The position numbers were made by a program, and so were the translations under genes. A model generated the notes under the pieces. The model did not search any database. It was not told where the DNA came from and worked only from the letters and a program-made list of their open reading frames with translations. Below are positions 1 to 11,004 of a DNA stretch of 64,000 nucleotides, one piece after another. The DNA is taken from assembly GCA_905479075.1 (NCBI GenBank), contig CAJQLA010000006.1:124001-188000 (forward strand). Direction: 5' to 3'. How positions within the stretch are numbered: the stretch's first letter is position 1; each line of letters begins with the position of its first letter. This DNA is from an uncultured Gammaproteobacteria bacterium (GTDB lineage: Bacteria; Pseudomonadota; Gammaproteobacteria; Nitrosococcales; Methylophagaceae).

Positions 1-417
1 GGCTTTTGCATGAAGTATGTGTGGCCGCCAATTATGCAAGCGCTCGAAGAGCGTACAAAAAAAATTGCAGATGGTTTGGCAGCAGCAGAACGTGGTCGTC
101 ATGAGCAAGAATTAGCTGAAAAGCGCGCTCAACAAGTGATTCATGAAGCGAAAGAGCAAGCGAGTGAGATTGTTTCACAAGCGCAACGTCGTGGAAATGA
201 GATTGTTGATGAGTCGAAAGACAATGCGCATGTTGAAGGCGAACGTATTTTAACGTCAGCTAAAACAGAGATTGAGCAAGAAGCTAATCGAGCTAAAGAT
301 GAGCTTCGTGGACAAGTAGGCAGCATAGCTTTGGCTGGTGCCGCTAAAATTCTTGGACGTGAAATTGATGCTAAGGCGCATACCGATTTGTTAGAAGAAT
401 TGGTCAGTCGGATCTAG
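1..417 (+). CDS. atpF: ATP synthase F0 subunit b (5' end cut by window edge)
   Basis: This is the peripheral-stalk b subunit, which joins the membrane a/c ring to the F1 head through delta. The reading frame is open from base 1, so the Met at base 10 is internal; in E. coli AtpF the same FCMKYVWPP stretch follows the N-terminal membrane helix, which lies outside the window here. The visible 138 residues are a charged, Ala/Glu/Lys-rich helix with coiled-coil character, ending in the conserved [10 protein letters not shown] region that contacts delta. The stop comes 10 bases before atpH, as in a normal atp operon. Identity is secure from sequence and from the downstream atpHAGDC genes. Confidence 0.96.
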   Translation, partial: GFCMKYVWPPIMQALEERTKKIADGLAAAERGRHEQELAEKRAQQVIHEAKEQASEIVSQAQRRGNEIVDESKDNAHVEGERILTSAKTEIEQEANRAKDELRGQVGSIALAGAAKILGREIDAKAHTDLLEELVSRI

Positions 418-427
418 GGGAAAGACG

Positions 428-961
428 ATGGCAGAAGCAATTACTATCGCTCGCCCTTATGCAAACGCAGTTTTTGCGATTGCCCAAGAGAAGGCAGAAC
501 TAAAAGCATGGTCAGAATTGCTAGAGGTTCTCTCTCAGACTGTGGCAGATCCTGCGATGCAGTCAATCATTGCAAGCCCATCGGTTAATGAAGAACAAGT
601 GCTTGGCTTAATGACTGATATTGCTGGTGAAGCAATGACCGATGATGCGACAAGTTTTTTAGCATTATTGGCTAACAATAACCGTTTGCAATTATTAAGT
701 GATATAGCCGTAATTTTTGAAGAATTGCGTGCCGAAGCAGAGCAAGTGATGATTGCAGAAGTAAGTGCTGCGAGAGCATTAACAAAAAAACAACAAGCCA
801 ATATTGCGGCAGCGTTGAAAAAACGCACGGGCAGAGATGTCACGTTAAACGTTGAGATAGACGAAAGCTTATTGGGTGGAGCGATTATTCGAGCAGGTGA
901 CCTGATTATTGATGGATCAGCCTTGGGTAAATTGAACAGACTGGCCAACGTTATTAACTAA
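428..961 (+). CDS. atpH: ATP synthase F1 subunit delta
   Basis: The 177-residue delta subunit caps the F1 hexamer and binds the b dimer of the peripheral stalk. The N-terminal domain begins with the typical [15 protein letters not shown] segment, and the C-terminus carries the conserved [15 protein letters not shown] motif followed by a short helix. Length equals the E. coli subunit. An AGGGGAAAG ribosome-binding site lies just before the ATG. It sits between atpF and atpA in the standard order. There is nothing odd about it. Confidence 0.97.
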   Translation: MAEAITIARPYANAVFAIAQEKAELKAWSELLEVLSQTVADPAMQSIIASPSVNEEQVLGLMTDIAGEAMTDDATSFLALLANNNRLQLLSDIAVIFEELRAEAEQVMIAEVSAARALTKKQQANIAAALKKRTGRDVTLNVEIDESLLGGAIIRAGDLIIDGSALGKLNRLANVIN

Positions 962-983
962 CGGCCTGTATAGAGGAATAGAG

Positions 984-2525
984 ATGCAACTGAATTCAGC
1001 AGAGATCAGTGACTTAATCAAAAAGCGTATTGAAAGCTTTGATGGAGCTACTGAAGCACGTACAGAAGGTACGGTTGTCGGCGTAACTGACGGTATTGTA
1101 CGAATCCATGGTCTAGCAGATGTTATGGCTGGCGAAATGTTAGAGTTTCCAGATAACACTTTTGGTATGGCATTAAACTTAGAGCGCGACTCAGTCGGTG
1201 CTGTAATTTTAGGTGCTTACCAGCATATTACCGAAGGCGACAGTGTTAAATGTACTGGCCGTATTTTGGAAGTACCGGTAGGCGAAGGCCTATTAGGTCG
1301 TGTTGTTGATGCACTTGGTAATCCAATTGATGGTAAAGGCGAGATTACAAGCCAATCAACATCACCGATTGAAAAGGTTGCACCAGGTGTTATTTCACGT
1401 CAATCAGTTGATCAGCCTCTTCAATTAGGTTTGAAATCGGTTGATGCGATGATTCCCGTTGGTCGTGGTCAGCGTGAGTTGATTATCGGTGATAGACAAA
1501 CAGGTAAAACTGCGATTGCAATTGATGCGATTATTAATCAGAAAGATACCGGTGTTAAATGTATCTATGTTGCGATTGGTCAGAAAGCATCTTCAATTGC
1601 TAACGTAGTACGTAAGCTTGAAGAGCACGGTGCATTAGGTCATACAACTATCGTTGCCGCCGCTGCATCTGATTCAGCTGCCTTGCAATTTATAGCACCA
1701 TACGCTGGTTGTTCAATGGGTGAATATTTCCGTGATAAAGGTGAAGATGCCCTGATCATTTATGATGATTTAACAAAACAAGCTTGGGCTTATCGCCAAG
1801 TTTCATTGTTACTGCGTCGTCCGCCAGGTCGTGAAGCTTATCCTGGTGATGTTTTCTACATTCATTCTCGCCTACTAGAACGTGCTTCACGTGTTAGTGC
1901 GGATTATGTAGAAAAAGAGACTAACGGTGCTGTGACAGGTCAAACAGGATCTTTAACTGCTTTACCTATCATTGAAACACAAGCGGGTGACGTATCAGCA
2001 TTCGTACCAACGAATGTTATTTCGATTACAGATGGTCAGATCTTCCTAGAAACTGACTTATTCAACTCAGGTATCCGTCCTGCGATTAATGCTGGTTTAT
2101 CAGTATCTCGTGTTGGTGGTGCTGCTCAAACTAAGATCGTTAAGAAATTAGGTGGTGGTACGCGTCTTGATTTAGCACAGTATCGTGAGCTAGCAGCATT
2201 TGCTCAGTTTGCATCGGATCTTGATGAAGCAACACGTGGTCAAATTGAACGTGGTCAGCGAGTTACCGAGTTAATGAAGCAACCGCAATATCAGCCTTTA
2301 TCGATTGCTGAAATGTCGGTGTCTTTATTTGCTGCGAATGAAGGTTTTATTGATAATGTTGACGTTGATAAAGTTGGTTCTTTTGAAGCGGCACTACTCT
2401 CAAATATGAAATCTAACCACGCTGAGTTGATGGCTAAAATTAATGAAACTGGCGGCTTTGATGATGAGATTTCTGGCGGTATGCGCACAGCAATCGAAAG
2501 CTTCAAGAAAACAGGTAGTTGGTAA
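984..2525 (+). CDS. atpA: ATP synthase F1 subunit alpha
   Basis: The 513-residue alpha subunit forms the non-catalytic nucleotide sites of the F1 hexamer. The P-loop GDRQTGKT is at residues 169-176, as in E. coli, and the family signature [14 protein letters not shown] is near residue 365. The N-terminal [16 protein letters not shown] helix, which binds delta, is intact. GAGGAATAGAG precedes the ATG as a ribosome-binding site. The gene lies 22 bases after atpH and 14 bases before atpG. Codon choice looks optimised, with many GGT, CGT and GTT codons, as expected for a highly expressed gene. Confidence 0.99.
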   Translation: MQLNSAEISDLIKKRIESFDGATEARTEGTVVGVTDGIVRIHGLADVMAGEMLEFPDNTFGMALNLERDSVGAVILGAYQHITEGDSVKCTGRILEVPVGEGLLGRVVDALGNPIDGKGEITSQSTSPIEKVAPGVISRQSVDQPLQLGLKSVDAMIPVGRGQRELIIGDRQTGKTAIAIDAIINQKDTGVKCIYVAIGQKASSIANVVRKLEEHGALGHTTIVAAAASDSAALQFIAPYAGCSMGEYFRDKGEDALIIYDDLTKQAWAYRQVSLLLRRPPGREAYPGDVFYIHSRLLERASRVSADYVEKETNGAVTGQTGSLTALPIIETQAGDVSAFVPTNVISITDGQIFLETDLFNSGIRPAINAGLSVSRVGGAAQTKIVKKLGGGTRLDLAQYRELAAFAQFASDLDEATRGQIERGQRVTELMKQPQYQPLSIAEMSVSLFAANEGFIDNVDVDKVGSFEAALLSNMKSNHAELMAKINETGGFDDEISGGMRTAIESFKKTGSW

Positions 2526-2539
2526 TCGGAGCATAAGCC

Positions 2540-3406
2540 ATGGCTAGTGGTAAAGAGATACGGACTCAGATAGGCAGCATCAAAAACACGCAAAAGATCA
2601 CGCGTGCGATGGAGATGGTTGCCGCGAGTAAGATGCGTAAAGCCCAAGAACGAATGGCTGCAACGCGCCCTTATTCGGACAAAATTTATAATGTGATTCA
2701 GCATTTGGCTTTTGCACATCCTGAATATAAGCACATCTATTTGCAAGATAGAGAAGAGAAAACACGTGTTGGTTATATTGTCGTGTCTTCTGATCGCGGT
2801 TTATGTGGTGGCCTGAATAACAATTTATTTAGAACATTGCTAAAAGATATTCAAGATAAGACTGATAAAGGCATCGAGATTGATGTCTGCGCTATTGGTA
2901 AAAAGGCAACCAGCTTTTTTGGCCGTTTGCCAGTGACATTAGCAGCGCAAGTCACACAGCTAGGCGAAGAGCCAAGTGCTAATGAGTTGATTGGTAGCAT
3001 CAAAGTGATGCTGGATGCTTATGACTCTGGTCATATTGATAGCTTGTATTTAGTGTTTAATGAGTTTGTAAACACGATGACACAAGAAAATAAAATCATG
3101 CAGCTACTACCGAGTAAGCCTGCAGCGCCAGATCAAGAGTTAAAACATCATTGGGATTATATCTATGAACCTGATGCTAAAGAAGTTTTAGATGACTTAT
3201 TGGTTCGTTATATTGAATCTTTGGTTTATCAAGGTGTAGTTGAAAATGCGGCCTGTGAGCAAGCATCTCGAATGGTTGCGATGAAAAGTGCGTCTGACAA
3301 TGCGGGTGATCTTATTGATGATCTGCAGCTGGTGTATAACAAAGCACGTCAGGCAGCTATTACACAAGAAATATCAGAAATTGTTGCTGGTGCCGCAGCG
3401 GTATAA
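2540..3406 (+). CDS. atpG: ATP synthase F1 subunit gamma
   Basis: The 288-residue gamma subunit is the central rotor shaft. Both terminal helices of the coiled coil are recognisable: the N-terminal [20 protein letters not shown] and the C-terminal stretch [16 protein letters not shown]. The DRGLCGGLN motif marks the Rossmann-like middle domain. Length and order match the E. coli gene. The ATG follows a GGAGCATAAGCC ribosome-binding region. About 50 bases separate it from atpD, the widest gap inside this operon segment, and I see no terminator there. Confidence 0.98.
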   Translation: MASGKEIRTQIGSIKNTQKITRAMEMVAASKMRKAQERMAATRPYSDKIYNVIQHLAFAHPEYKHIYLQDREEKTRVGYIVVSSDRGLCGGLNNNLFRTLLKDIQDKTDKGIEIDVCAIGKKATSFFGRLPVTLAAQVTQLGEEPSANELIGSIKVMLDAYDSGHIDSLYLVFNEFVNTMTQENKIMQLLPSKPAAPDQELKHHWDYIYEPDAKEVLDDLLVRYIESLVYQGVVENAACEQASRMVAMKSASDNAGDLIDDLQLVYNKARQAAITQEISEIVAGAAAV

Positions 3407-3426
3407 AGCAAATAACACGGGCTTAA

Positions 3427-4833
<1,407 letters not shown>

Positions 4834-4852
4834 GCTTTTTAAGGGGTAAATG

Positions 4853-5275
4853 ATGGCAATGACAATTCATGTTGATATCGTAAGTGCTGAGCAAGAGATC
4901 TACTCTGGTTTAGTTGATGCGGTGTTTGCCACGGCGTCAATGGGTGAAATTGGTATTTACCCTCGACATACGCCTTTGCTTACAAGTCTAAAGCCAGGCG
5001 AAGTTCGCGTGTCTGTGAACGGTAAAGAAGAACAGTTCTATGTATCAGGCGGTATGCTTGAAGTGCAACCACATGTTGTGACTATTTTGGCTGATACCGC
5101 GATGCGTGCTGATGATGTTGATGAAGCAGCAGCGATACAGGCGAAAGAAGCTGCAGAGCGTTCATTAGCCGATAGTGATGCATCTCTGGAGTATGCGGAA
5201 GCACAAGCGCAATTAGCTGAAGCGATGGCTCAACTTCGTAGTATAGAACGTATGAGAAAATCAAAAGGTCGTTAA
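4853..5275 (+). CDS. atpC: ATP synthase F1 subunit epsilon
   Basis: Epsilon is a rotor subunit and an intrinsic inhibitor of F1. The 140-residue protein has the N-terminal beta-sandwich ([27 protein letters not shown]) and a C-terminal helical hairpin rich in Ala, Gln and Glu. Three in-frame ATGs occur at 4850, 4853 and 4859. I chose 4853 because AAGGGG (4841-4846) then lies at the usual spacing and the product begins [10 protein letters not shown], matching MAMTYHLDVV of E. coli. It is the last gene of the operon, with a strong terminator just downstream. Confidence 0.97.
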   Translation: MAMTIHVDIVSAEQEIYSGLVDAVFATASMGEIGIYPRHTPLLTSLKPGEVRVSVNGKEEQFYVSGGMLEVQPHVVTILADTAMRADDVDEAAAIQAKEAAERSLADSDASLEYAEAQAQLAEAMAQLRSIERMRKSKGR

Positions 5276-5292
5276 ATTTATACCATTTGAAT

Positions 5293-5324
5293 AAAAAAAG
5301 CTGTCTTAGAGACAGCTTTTTTTT
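5293..5324 (+). terminator. Rho-independent terminator of the atp operon
   Basis: A perfect stem AGCTGTCT / AGACAGCT (5299-5306 and 5310-5317) with a 3-base loop is followed by eight T residues and preceded by seven A residues. The A and T flanks mean it could also act on the opposite strand. It lies 18 bases after the atpC stop and separates the operon from glmU. Confidence 0.95.
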
Positions 5325-5407
5325 GCCTTAAATAAATAGCAAACAGTTGTACCAAATAAATTTGCTAGAATGTGACCCTTCAATTGAATCACATGGATTA
5401 ATCATAA

Positions 5408-6772
5408 ATGTCACTCAGTATCGTCATACTTGCAGCAGGCAAAGGTACACGCATGAAATCGGCTATGGCTAAAGTGATGCACCCACTTGCTAGTAGACCG
5501 CTATTACAACATGTCATAGACACTGCCAAAACGCTTTTACCACAGCAGCTTAGTGTGGTGGCAGGCAATGGTGCAGATCAAGTTTTACCCTTCTTAGAAG
5601 GCAACCAAGTTGATGCCGTGATACAAGAACAGCAATTAGGGACAGGCCATGCTGTGATGCAGGCTATTTCAGCGATAGAAAAAACGGAACAAGTCTTAGT
5701 GCTTTATGGCGATGTACCGTTAACGCGTTCAGAGACCTTACAACAACTCATTGATGTCACCAGCAAGCAAGGCTTAGGCATCTTAACAACCAAACTAGAT
5801 GACCCAACGGGTTATGGCCGAATTGTTCGTAATGATGCAGATGATGTTATTTGTATCACTGAACAGAAAGATGCGGATGAAGCGACCAAAGCGATTAAAG
5901 AAGTGAACAGTGGCATCATGTTATTACCGAGCCAATGGCTGATTAGTTCACTGGATAAATTAGGTAATAACAATGCACAAGGTGAATATTACTTAACTGA
6001 TATGGTGGCTTTAGCGGTAGGCGATGGCTTACACATTGCAACCGTATGTTGTGAAGACAATGCCGAAGTAGCAGGCGTTAATACACGTCAGCAATTGGCC
6101 GAGCTGGAACGCCACTATCAATTACAACAGGCTAATACCCTAATGACTAACGGAGTGACATTGGCGGATCCTGCCAGACTGGATGTCCGTGGCACAGTCA
6201 CAACAGGCACTGATATCACCATTGATGTTAATGTCATTCTTGAAGGCAATGTCTCTATCGCATCCAATGTGGAAATTGGTGCTAACTGCATTATTAAAGA
6301 TGCTGAAATTGGTGAAGGCAGTGTTATTTTAGCCAATAGCATGATTGATTCCAGTGTGGTTGGTGAAGGCGTGAATATTGGTCCTTTTGCACGTTTAAGA
6401 CCCGGTACAGTATTAGCTGATAAAGCCAAAATTGGTAACTTTGTTGAAACCAAAAATGCCAATATTGGCCTAGGTTCAAAAGTGAATCATCTGAGCTATA
6501 TTGGTGATACCGATATGGGCAGCGATGTGAATATTGGCGCCGGTACGATCACCTGTAATTATGATGGTGCTAATAAACATCGCACTACGATTGGTGACAG
6601 GGTGTTTGTGGGATCAGATAGTCAGTTAGTTGCCCCGGTTACGCTGGAAGATGGCGCGACGATTGGTGCGGGGTCGACGATTCGTAAAGATGCACCGAGT
6701 GAGGCGTTGACTTTGACTAAGAATAGTCAGAAGACGGTTGCAGGGTGGCAGAGGCCGGTTAAGAAGAAGTGA
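5408..6772 (+). CDS. glmU: Bifunctional UDP-GlcNAc pyrophosphorylase / GlcN-1-P N-acetyltransferase
   Basis: GlmU makes UDP-N-acetylglucosamine, the precursor of peptidoglycan and lipopolysaccharide, in two steps: acetylation of glucosamine-1-phosphate and uridylation. The 454-residue protein has the nucleotidyltransferase signature LAAGKGTRMKS at residues 7-17 and the GDVPLT metal-binding segment. A C-terminal left-handed beta-helix of isoleucine-rich hexapeptides contains GAGTITCNYDGANKHRTTIG, with the catalytic histidine near residue 362. Gene order after the atp operon is typical of gammaproteobacteria, but glmS does not follow here. It is probably transcribed from its own promoter, because the atp terminator lies upstream. 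Confidence 0.98.
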   Translation: MSLSIVILAAGKGTRMKSAMAKVMHPLASRPLLQHVIDTAKTLLPQQLSVVAGNGADQVLPFLEGNQVDAVIQEQQLGTGHAVMQAISAIEKTEQVLVLYGDVPLTRSETLQQLIDVTSKQGLGILTTKLDDPTGYGRIVRNDADDVICITEQKDADEATKAIKEVNSGIMLLPSQWLISSLDKLGNNNAQGEYYLTDMVALAVGDGLHIATVCCEDNAEVAGVNTRQQLAELERHYQLQQANTLMTNGVTLADPARLDVRGTVTTGTDITIDVNVILEGNVSIASNVEIGANCIIKDAEIGEGSVILANSMIDSSVVGEGVNIGPFARLRPGTVLADKAKIGNFVETKNANIGLGSKVNHLSYIGDTDMGSDVNIGAGTITCNYDGANKHRTTIGDRVFVGSDSQLVAPVTLEDGATIGAGSTIRKDAPSEALTLTKNSQKTVAGWQRPVKKK

Positions 6773-6998
6773 TTATATAAAAATATCATGGAGGAAACTC
6801 GCTGTGCTCAAACAGCCACCATATTTGTCGCAAACTAATTTGCGATGCTCGGCTTTGCATAAGGGCGTAGTTGGATTCTTGACGGAGTTTAGAATGCAGT
6901 TCAACTTTCCCATTTCAACCAGACGTCAGACTAATCGATCAAAGTAAATCAAGGGGTCAGCGAGCTTGATATGCTTCGTTGAAATTTCATTCCATTAA
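6773..6998. other. Non-coding stretch with two adjacent hairpins, possible remnant of a dispersed repeat
   Basis: Two inverted repeats lie in a row: GCTGT-6 nt-ACAGC at 6801-6816, and TCGCAAA-CTAA-TTTGCGA at 6828-6845. They are followed by GC-rich text unlike the neighbouring genes. An open frame of 69 codons crosses the area but starts inside glmU and resembles no family I know. The arrangement recalls REP-like or transposon-end repeats. No second copy occurs in this window, so this is only a suggestion. No promoter or terminator is convincing. Confidence 0.35.
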
Positions 6999-7445
6999 TT
7001 AATGAGTCAGATATTTGGGAAGATGCGCTCTTATATCTTCGGGGCTGTGTTGGGTGAGGTTTTTATCCAGTTCAAAAATAACACAGTCATTGACTTCCTC
7101 AGGCAGTTGGTTACGTAGTTCTCCCAGAAAGGCTGGTGCAGCGACAAGCATTAGTTTTTCGAGTTTGTGAGCTTTACGCGCCTTATCGAGGTAATCTGCA
7201 GCCTGTTTGGCGAACTTAATAACTTCCTGTTGTTTTGGTTCAACCTTTTCCTGATAAGCATGACCACCCGCACCCGCACCCTGCCCGGAATCTTTACCAG
7301 GTAAATCACTGGTCATTTTCTGCTCATGTATTCGCCCTTCAGGATGAGTCATTGCGTTTATTTCACGTAAAGGGGAAGACGGCGACTCAGTTGTGAAAAT
7401 TCTTGCACGACTGCTATCTGCAACAACAACCATTATCGACTTCAT
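6999..7445 (-). CDS. Host attachment protein family (baeRF-type, PF10116-like)
   Basis: This 148-residue protein resembles the family annotated 'protein required for attachment to host cells', later placed among bacterial relatives of the archaeo-eukaryotic release factor eRF1. The N-terminus MKSIMVVVADSSRARIFT is the family's characteristic first strand. The middle holds a Gly-rich loop (GKDSGQGAGAGGHAYQE), and the end holds the LMLVAAPAFLGELRN and LPKYL segments. I chose the ATG at 7445 over an upstream TTG because GGAG lies 8 bases before it. It follows the DUF2189 gene on the same strand after 27 bases, so the two are probably co-transcribed. The cellular role is not established. Confidence 0.8.
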   Translation of the reverse strand: MKSIMVVVADSSRARIFTTESPSSPLREINAMTHPEGRIHEQKMTSDLPGKDSGQGAGAGGHAYQEKVEPKQQEVIKFAKQAADYLDKARKAHKLEKLMLVAAPAFLGELRNQLPEEVNDCVIFELDKNLTQHSPEDIRAHLPKYLTH

Positions 7446-7472
7446 GACCAACTCTCCTTTTAATATTATTTT

Positions 7473-8270
7473 TTATTCAGCCGTTGTCTCAATATGATCA
7501 ACCACTAAATCCCGATAGGCATACCAAGTAGCATGGCTTAGTAATGGGAATAAGATGATCATGGAAGCTAAAAACAGTGAAAGACCGAAAAGTGAAATAA
7601 GGACTAATAAGCCGCCCCAAACGATCATGGTTGGAATATTGGTGATAAAGACCTTGAAGCTTAATAACATGGCTTCTGTAGCCGAGATATTTGTTTCGAT
7701 AATCGCTGGAATAGAGACTACGGAAACACTAAATGCTGCTACTGCCAATACGCCACCGATTAGGATATAAAGTACGAGCTGTTGGGTGGTGATTAGGTTA
7801 AAGAAGTTATCCCAAACACTTTGTTCCATAGGCGGTGCGACGCTACCTACCGTCATTGATAATACTAAAGCAGACAATGCAAACCATAGCAGGCTAAAAC
7901 CGAGTAATAAGCCAGCAAATTGATACAGTGTGTTCTTACACTGACGCAAGCGGCTCAGGGACTCGTCAAAGTTCAGCGGCTCATTGGTCTCATGTCGCCA
8001 AGATAGTTCACACAACCCTGCAGCTAAGATAGGCCCTACAAACATAAAACCACAGATGATACCTGCAATAATGTAGATATGTTCACTTGTCATCAGAAAG
8101 GTGACAAACAGCATTGCAGTGACGATAAAGCCATAAGAAAAACTAGCGGTTGGATGATAGCTGAAGTCCTGAAAGCCCGACTTTAACCAATAAAATGGTC
8201 TTAATAATACTGTTCTGGTATCACTAGTATGAGTGGGGTCAAGGTGATGGATGGAATGTGATGTATTCAT
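7473..8270 (-). CDS. DUF2189 family integral membrane protein
   Basis: A 265-residue inner-membrane protein with about six hydrophobic segments. It begins with a soluble stretch and the motif GFQDFSYHPTASFSYGF, then a first helix pair ending in FVGPILAAGLCELSWRHE. This matches the DUF2189 family, whose function is unknown. AAGGAG stands 7 bases before the ATG, a good ribosome-binding site. It heads a probable two-gene unit with the host-attachment-family gene, and an 8-bp perfect inverted repeat lies 40 bases upstream. It could be a transporter accessory or a stress membrane protein; the sequence does not say which. Confidence 0.8.
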   Translation of the reverse strand: MNTSHSIHHLDPTHTSDTRTVLLRPFYWLKSGFQDFSYHPTASFSYGFIVTAMLFVTFLMTSEHIYIIAGIICGFMFVGPILAAGLCELSWRHETNEPLNFDESLSRLRQCKNTLYQFAGLLLGFSLLWFALSALVLSMTVGSVAPPMEQSVWDNFFNLITTQQLVLYILIGGVLAVAAFSVSVVSIPAIIETNISATEAMLLSFKVFITNIPTMIVWGGLLVLISLFGLSLFLASMIILFPLLSHATWYAYRDLVVDHIETTAE

Positions 8271-8309
8271 TTTTTATCTCCTTATAAAAGTGTGAATGGA
8301 GACGTTGCT

Positions 8310-8329
8310 CAGACAAAAATGTTTGTCTG
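8310..8329. promoter_or_regulatory. 8-bp perfect inverted repeat upstream of the DUF2189 gene
   Basis: CAGACAAA - AATG - TTTGTCTG is a perfect palindrome with a 4-base loop in the 5' leader or promoter region of the minus-strand DUF2189 gene. No T-run follows on either strand, so it is more likely an operator or a leader hairpin than a terminator for the upstream protease gene. The binding protein is unknown. Confidence 0.4.
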
Positions 8330-8449
8330 GTATCTAAAGCATTGGACTATTTTTTTAAAGAATAGTTTTGCCAAGAAAGACAAGCGTAATAAGGAGATTG
8401 TTTAGGGGGTCATAGCCTGACTTTAAACCCCTTGGGTTAGCGCTGTTGA

Positions 8450-9835
8450 TTATCGAATAAATAAATATAAAGTTTGTTTATCGCGGGTGATATTGAGTAA
8501 TAAAGTGCGGTTATTTTGTACCAGCGGTTTGAAGTCTTCTAGGCTTGAAACGGCTTGTTTATTCACTGAGGTAATGATGTCTTCAGGGCGTAGACCAGAA
8601 TACTGAGCAGGACTGTCGTGTTTAACGGAATAGACCATAACGCCGGCCACTTTGCCGTATTGAGGCGATGACGCTTCAATATCACCAAATGTTGCACCTG
8701 ATAAACGAGGGTGAGCAGAAGGCTCTACAACCGGTTTTTGTACTTCTTTTACTGTTGCTTTCAGCGTTTTTTGTTCGCCTTCTCGTAAGATATCAAGAGC
8801 GATTGTTTGATCAACCATCAGTAGACCAATAGTGTTGCGGAGGTTATCAGCATTGCTTAAACGTGTGTTGTCAACGGCGGTAATAATATCGCCGACTTTG
8901 ACGCCAGCGTCATCAGCCGCCGAGCCTTTTTGAACGCGTGTAACAACAGCACCATTGTTTGAATCCAGGTTAAATGCCTTGGCTAGATCCGGTGTGATAT
9001 CTTGCATTTGCACACCAAGATAAGCACGTTTAACTTCACCGTATTTGATTAGCTGGTCACTGATTTGCCTTACCATATTACTAGGGATGGCAAAGCCAAT
9101 GCCGATGTTTCCTACACGTTGATTTGGGGAAAAAATTGCGGTGTTAATACCGACAAGCTCTCCTCTTAGGTTAACAAGTGCACCACCAGAATTTCCTGGG
9201 TTAATAGATGCATCTGTCTGAATAAAGTTTTCATAGCCTTCAATGCCAAGCCCACTCCGGCCTAAGGCACTTACAATGCCCGATGTGACCGTTTGGCCAA
9301 GACCAAAAGGGTTACCAATTGCGACGACAAAGTCACCAACACGAAGTTGGTCGGAATCAGCTAGTGGTAATGCTGTTAACTGTTCTGCAGGAATCTTAAT
9401 TAAAGCGACATCAGTTTCAGGATCACTTCCCACCAATTCTGCTTGAAAACTACGGCCATCAGTTAATGAAACGGTAATCTCATCAGCACGTTGAATAACA
9501 TGGTTATTGGTCAAGACTAGACCTTGTTTTGCATCAAAAATGACACCTGAACCTAGACTTTGGGTTGTACGCTTTTGCGGTTGCTGTTGCTGAGGAATAT
9601 TGAAAAAGCGCCTGAAAAATGGATCGTTTAATAATGGGTTGTACTGCACTGGTACATGACTGCGTGTTGCGATATTGACTACAGCAGGTTTAGACTGATC
9701 CAGCATGGGAGCAAGTGTGGGCATTTTGCTTTCATTAGCAAACCAATCCAGCGGCAATGCGGCACTTGCTACCTGAATTAATAGGCCGAGACAGGCCAGC
9801 GAGATAAAAATCTTTTTTAAGTTGGTCATCATCAT
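8450..9835 (-). CDS. degQ: Periplasmic serine protease of the DegQ/DegP (HtrA, Do) family
   Basis: A trypsin-like periplasmic protease/chaperone that degrades misfolded envelope proteins. The catalytic triad is visible as His112 (TNNHVI), Asp142 (ETDVALI) and Ser216 (NPGNSGGAL). Two PDZ domains follow (about residues 265-355 and 375-455). An N-terminal hydrophobic signal ends near VASA. The reading frame is open further upstream, but I place the start at 9835 (MMMTNLKK) because the extra residues are arginine-rich and overlap cbpA. No strong ribosome-binding site is seen, so translation may be coupled to cbpA, whose stop is 10 bases upstream. DegP versus DegQ cannot be settled; the short Q-linker favours DegQ. 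Confidence 0.93.
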   Translation of the reverse strand: MMMTNLKKIFISLACLGLLIQVASAALPLDWFANESKMPTLAPMLDQSKPAVVNIATRSHVPVQYNPLLNDPFFRRFFNIPQQQQPQKRTTQSLGSGVIFDAKQGLVLTNNHVIQRADEITVSLTDGRSFQAELVGSDPETDVALIKIPAEQLTALPLADSDQLRVGDFVVAIGNPFGLGQTVTSGIVSALGRSGLGIEGYENFIQTDASINPGNSGGALVNLRGELVGINTAIFSPNQRVGNIGIGFAIPSNMVRQISDQLIKYGEVKRAYLGVQMQDITPDLAKAFNLDSNNGAVVTRVQKGSAADDAGVKVGDIITAVDNTRLSNADNLRNTIGLLMVDQTIALDILREGEQKTLKATVKEVQKPVVEPSAHPRLSGATFGDIEASSPQYGKVAGVMVYSVKHDSPAQYSGLRPEDIITSVNKQAVSSLEDFKPLVQNNRTLLLNITRDKQTLYLFIR

Positions 9836-9845
9836 GGTGTTAATA

Positions 9846-10754
9846 CTACAACACTTTCTCAATCTCTTCGCGCGGATTAAAAGCCATTTCTTCAGCCATT
9901 TGCTGATAAAGCTGCTTGGCTTTAGCATCTGCAGCTGGCGGTGTCATAATTTGTAAAACGATGATTTGGTCACCAGCGGGCTTGCCAGGCAAGCCTCGTC
10001 CTTTTAAACGCATTTTTTGACCACTCTTAGCATCTGCTGGAATGGTCAAACTGATTTTGCCTGCAAGGGTCGGTACGGTAACTTTAGCGCCGAGTGCCGC
10101 TTCCCAAGGTGCTATCGGTAAATCTAATAATAAGTTTTTATCTTCCACACGATAATGACTGTGTTTGGCAATATTGATTTCTAGAAATAAGTCACCCGCT
10201 TGACCGCCCGCGCCCGCTCTACCTTGTCCAGCAAGTCGAATCTTTTTGCCGGAAGTGATACCTGCTGGGATTTTTACACTGATTGTGCCGGCTTGGTTTG
10301 AACCGCCCGGTCTGCGAATACTTTTTTTAGCGCCGTGAAAAGCGTCTTCTAAAGAAATAGTAATCTTGGCATTAACATCCTCGCCTTGGGCAAAAAAGTT
10401 ATCACCACCCATTCCGCCGCCGCCCATGCCACCACTGAACATACTTTCAAAGAAACTACTAAAGTTGCTGTTGTGGCCACCACCAAATCCAGCATTGCCT
10501 TCCCAACCAGGAGGAGGTGTAAATGACTGACCATGTTGATAGTTACTACCGAACTGATCGTATTGGGCCCTTTTTTCAGGATCTTTTAGGACTTCGTATG
10601 CTTCACCCACTTCCTTGAACTTGGCTTCGGCATTGGCTTCCTTACTGACGTCAGGATGATATTTACGAGCCAGTTTACGATAGGCCTTTTTTAAATCATC
10701 TTTTGAGACATCACGAGAGACACCAAGAATTTTGTAATAATCTTTATATTCCAT
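9846..10754 (-). CDS. cbpA: DnaJ-class co-chaperone of the CbpA type
   Basis: The 302-residue protein starts with a J domain containing the HPD motif (residues 33-35) that stimulates the DnaK ATPase. A Gly/Met/Phe-rich linker follows (about 75-120), then two DnaJ C-terminal beta domains (FHGAKKSI, KIPAGITSGKKIRLAGQG, APWEAALGAKVTVPTL). The cysteine zinc-finger region of true DnaJ is absent, which makes it CbpA-like; it is close to E. coli CbpA in length and ending. No cbpM regulator gene is present beside it. The degQ gene follows directly on the same strand, suggesting a joint protein-quality-control unit. Confidence 0.93.
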   Translation of the reverse strand: MEYKDYYKILGVSRDVSKDDLKKAYRKLARKYHPDVSKEANAEAKFKEVGEAYEVLKDPEKRAQYDQFGSNYQHGQSFTPPPGWEGNAGFGGGHNSNFSSFFESMFSGGMGGGGMGGDNFFAQGEDVNAKITISLEDAFHGAKKSIRRPGGSNQAGTISVKIPAGITSGKKIRLAGQGRAGAGGQAGDLFLEINIAKHSHYRVEDKNLLLDLPIAPWEAALGAKVTVPTLAGKISLTIPADAKSGQKMRLKGRGLPGKPAGDQIIVLQIMTPPAADAKAKQLYQQMAEEMAFNPREEIEKVL

Positions 10755-11004
10755 AAAAAACTGTCAGTACGATATTAATAGAGTGAATAAACAAATGGGG
10801 GCGAAAGTATATATTTTCAATATAAACAAACGATCTTATTTATAAAAATGTGAAGTCAGTAATTTTATTTTTTTAACCATTCAGCTGCCGTTCAGCTTTT
10901 ATTCAGTTTCGCTGATGTATCGTCTTTTACTAGCCAATGGCTAACAGAGACTTTGAGACATGTCTTAGCTGTTTTCTTAGGATCAAGTAAAGAGGGAGAA
11001 ACAA

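Noticed and set aside
10-417. ORF beginning at base 10 as a complete 135-residue protein
   Set aside because: The frame is open to base 1 and the residues match the interior of AtpF after its membrane helix, so this Met is internal and the gene is cut by the window edge.
6738-6947. 69-codon ORF running out of the end of glmU
   Set aside because: It starts inside glmU in another frame, has no ribosome-binding site and lies over two inverted repeats; no family resemblance.
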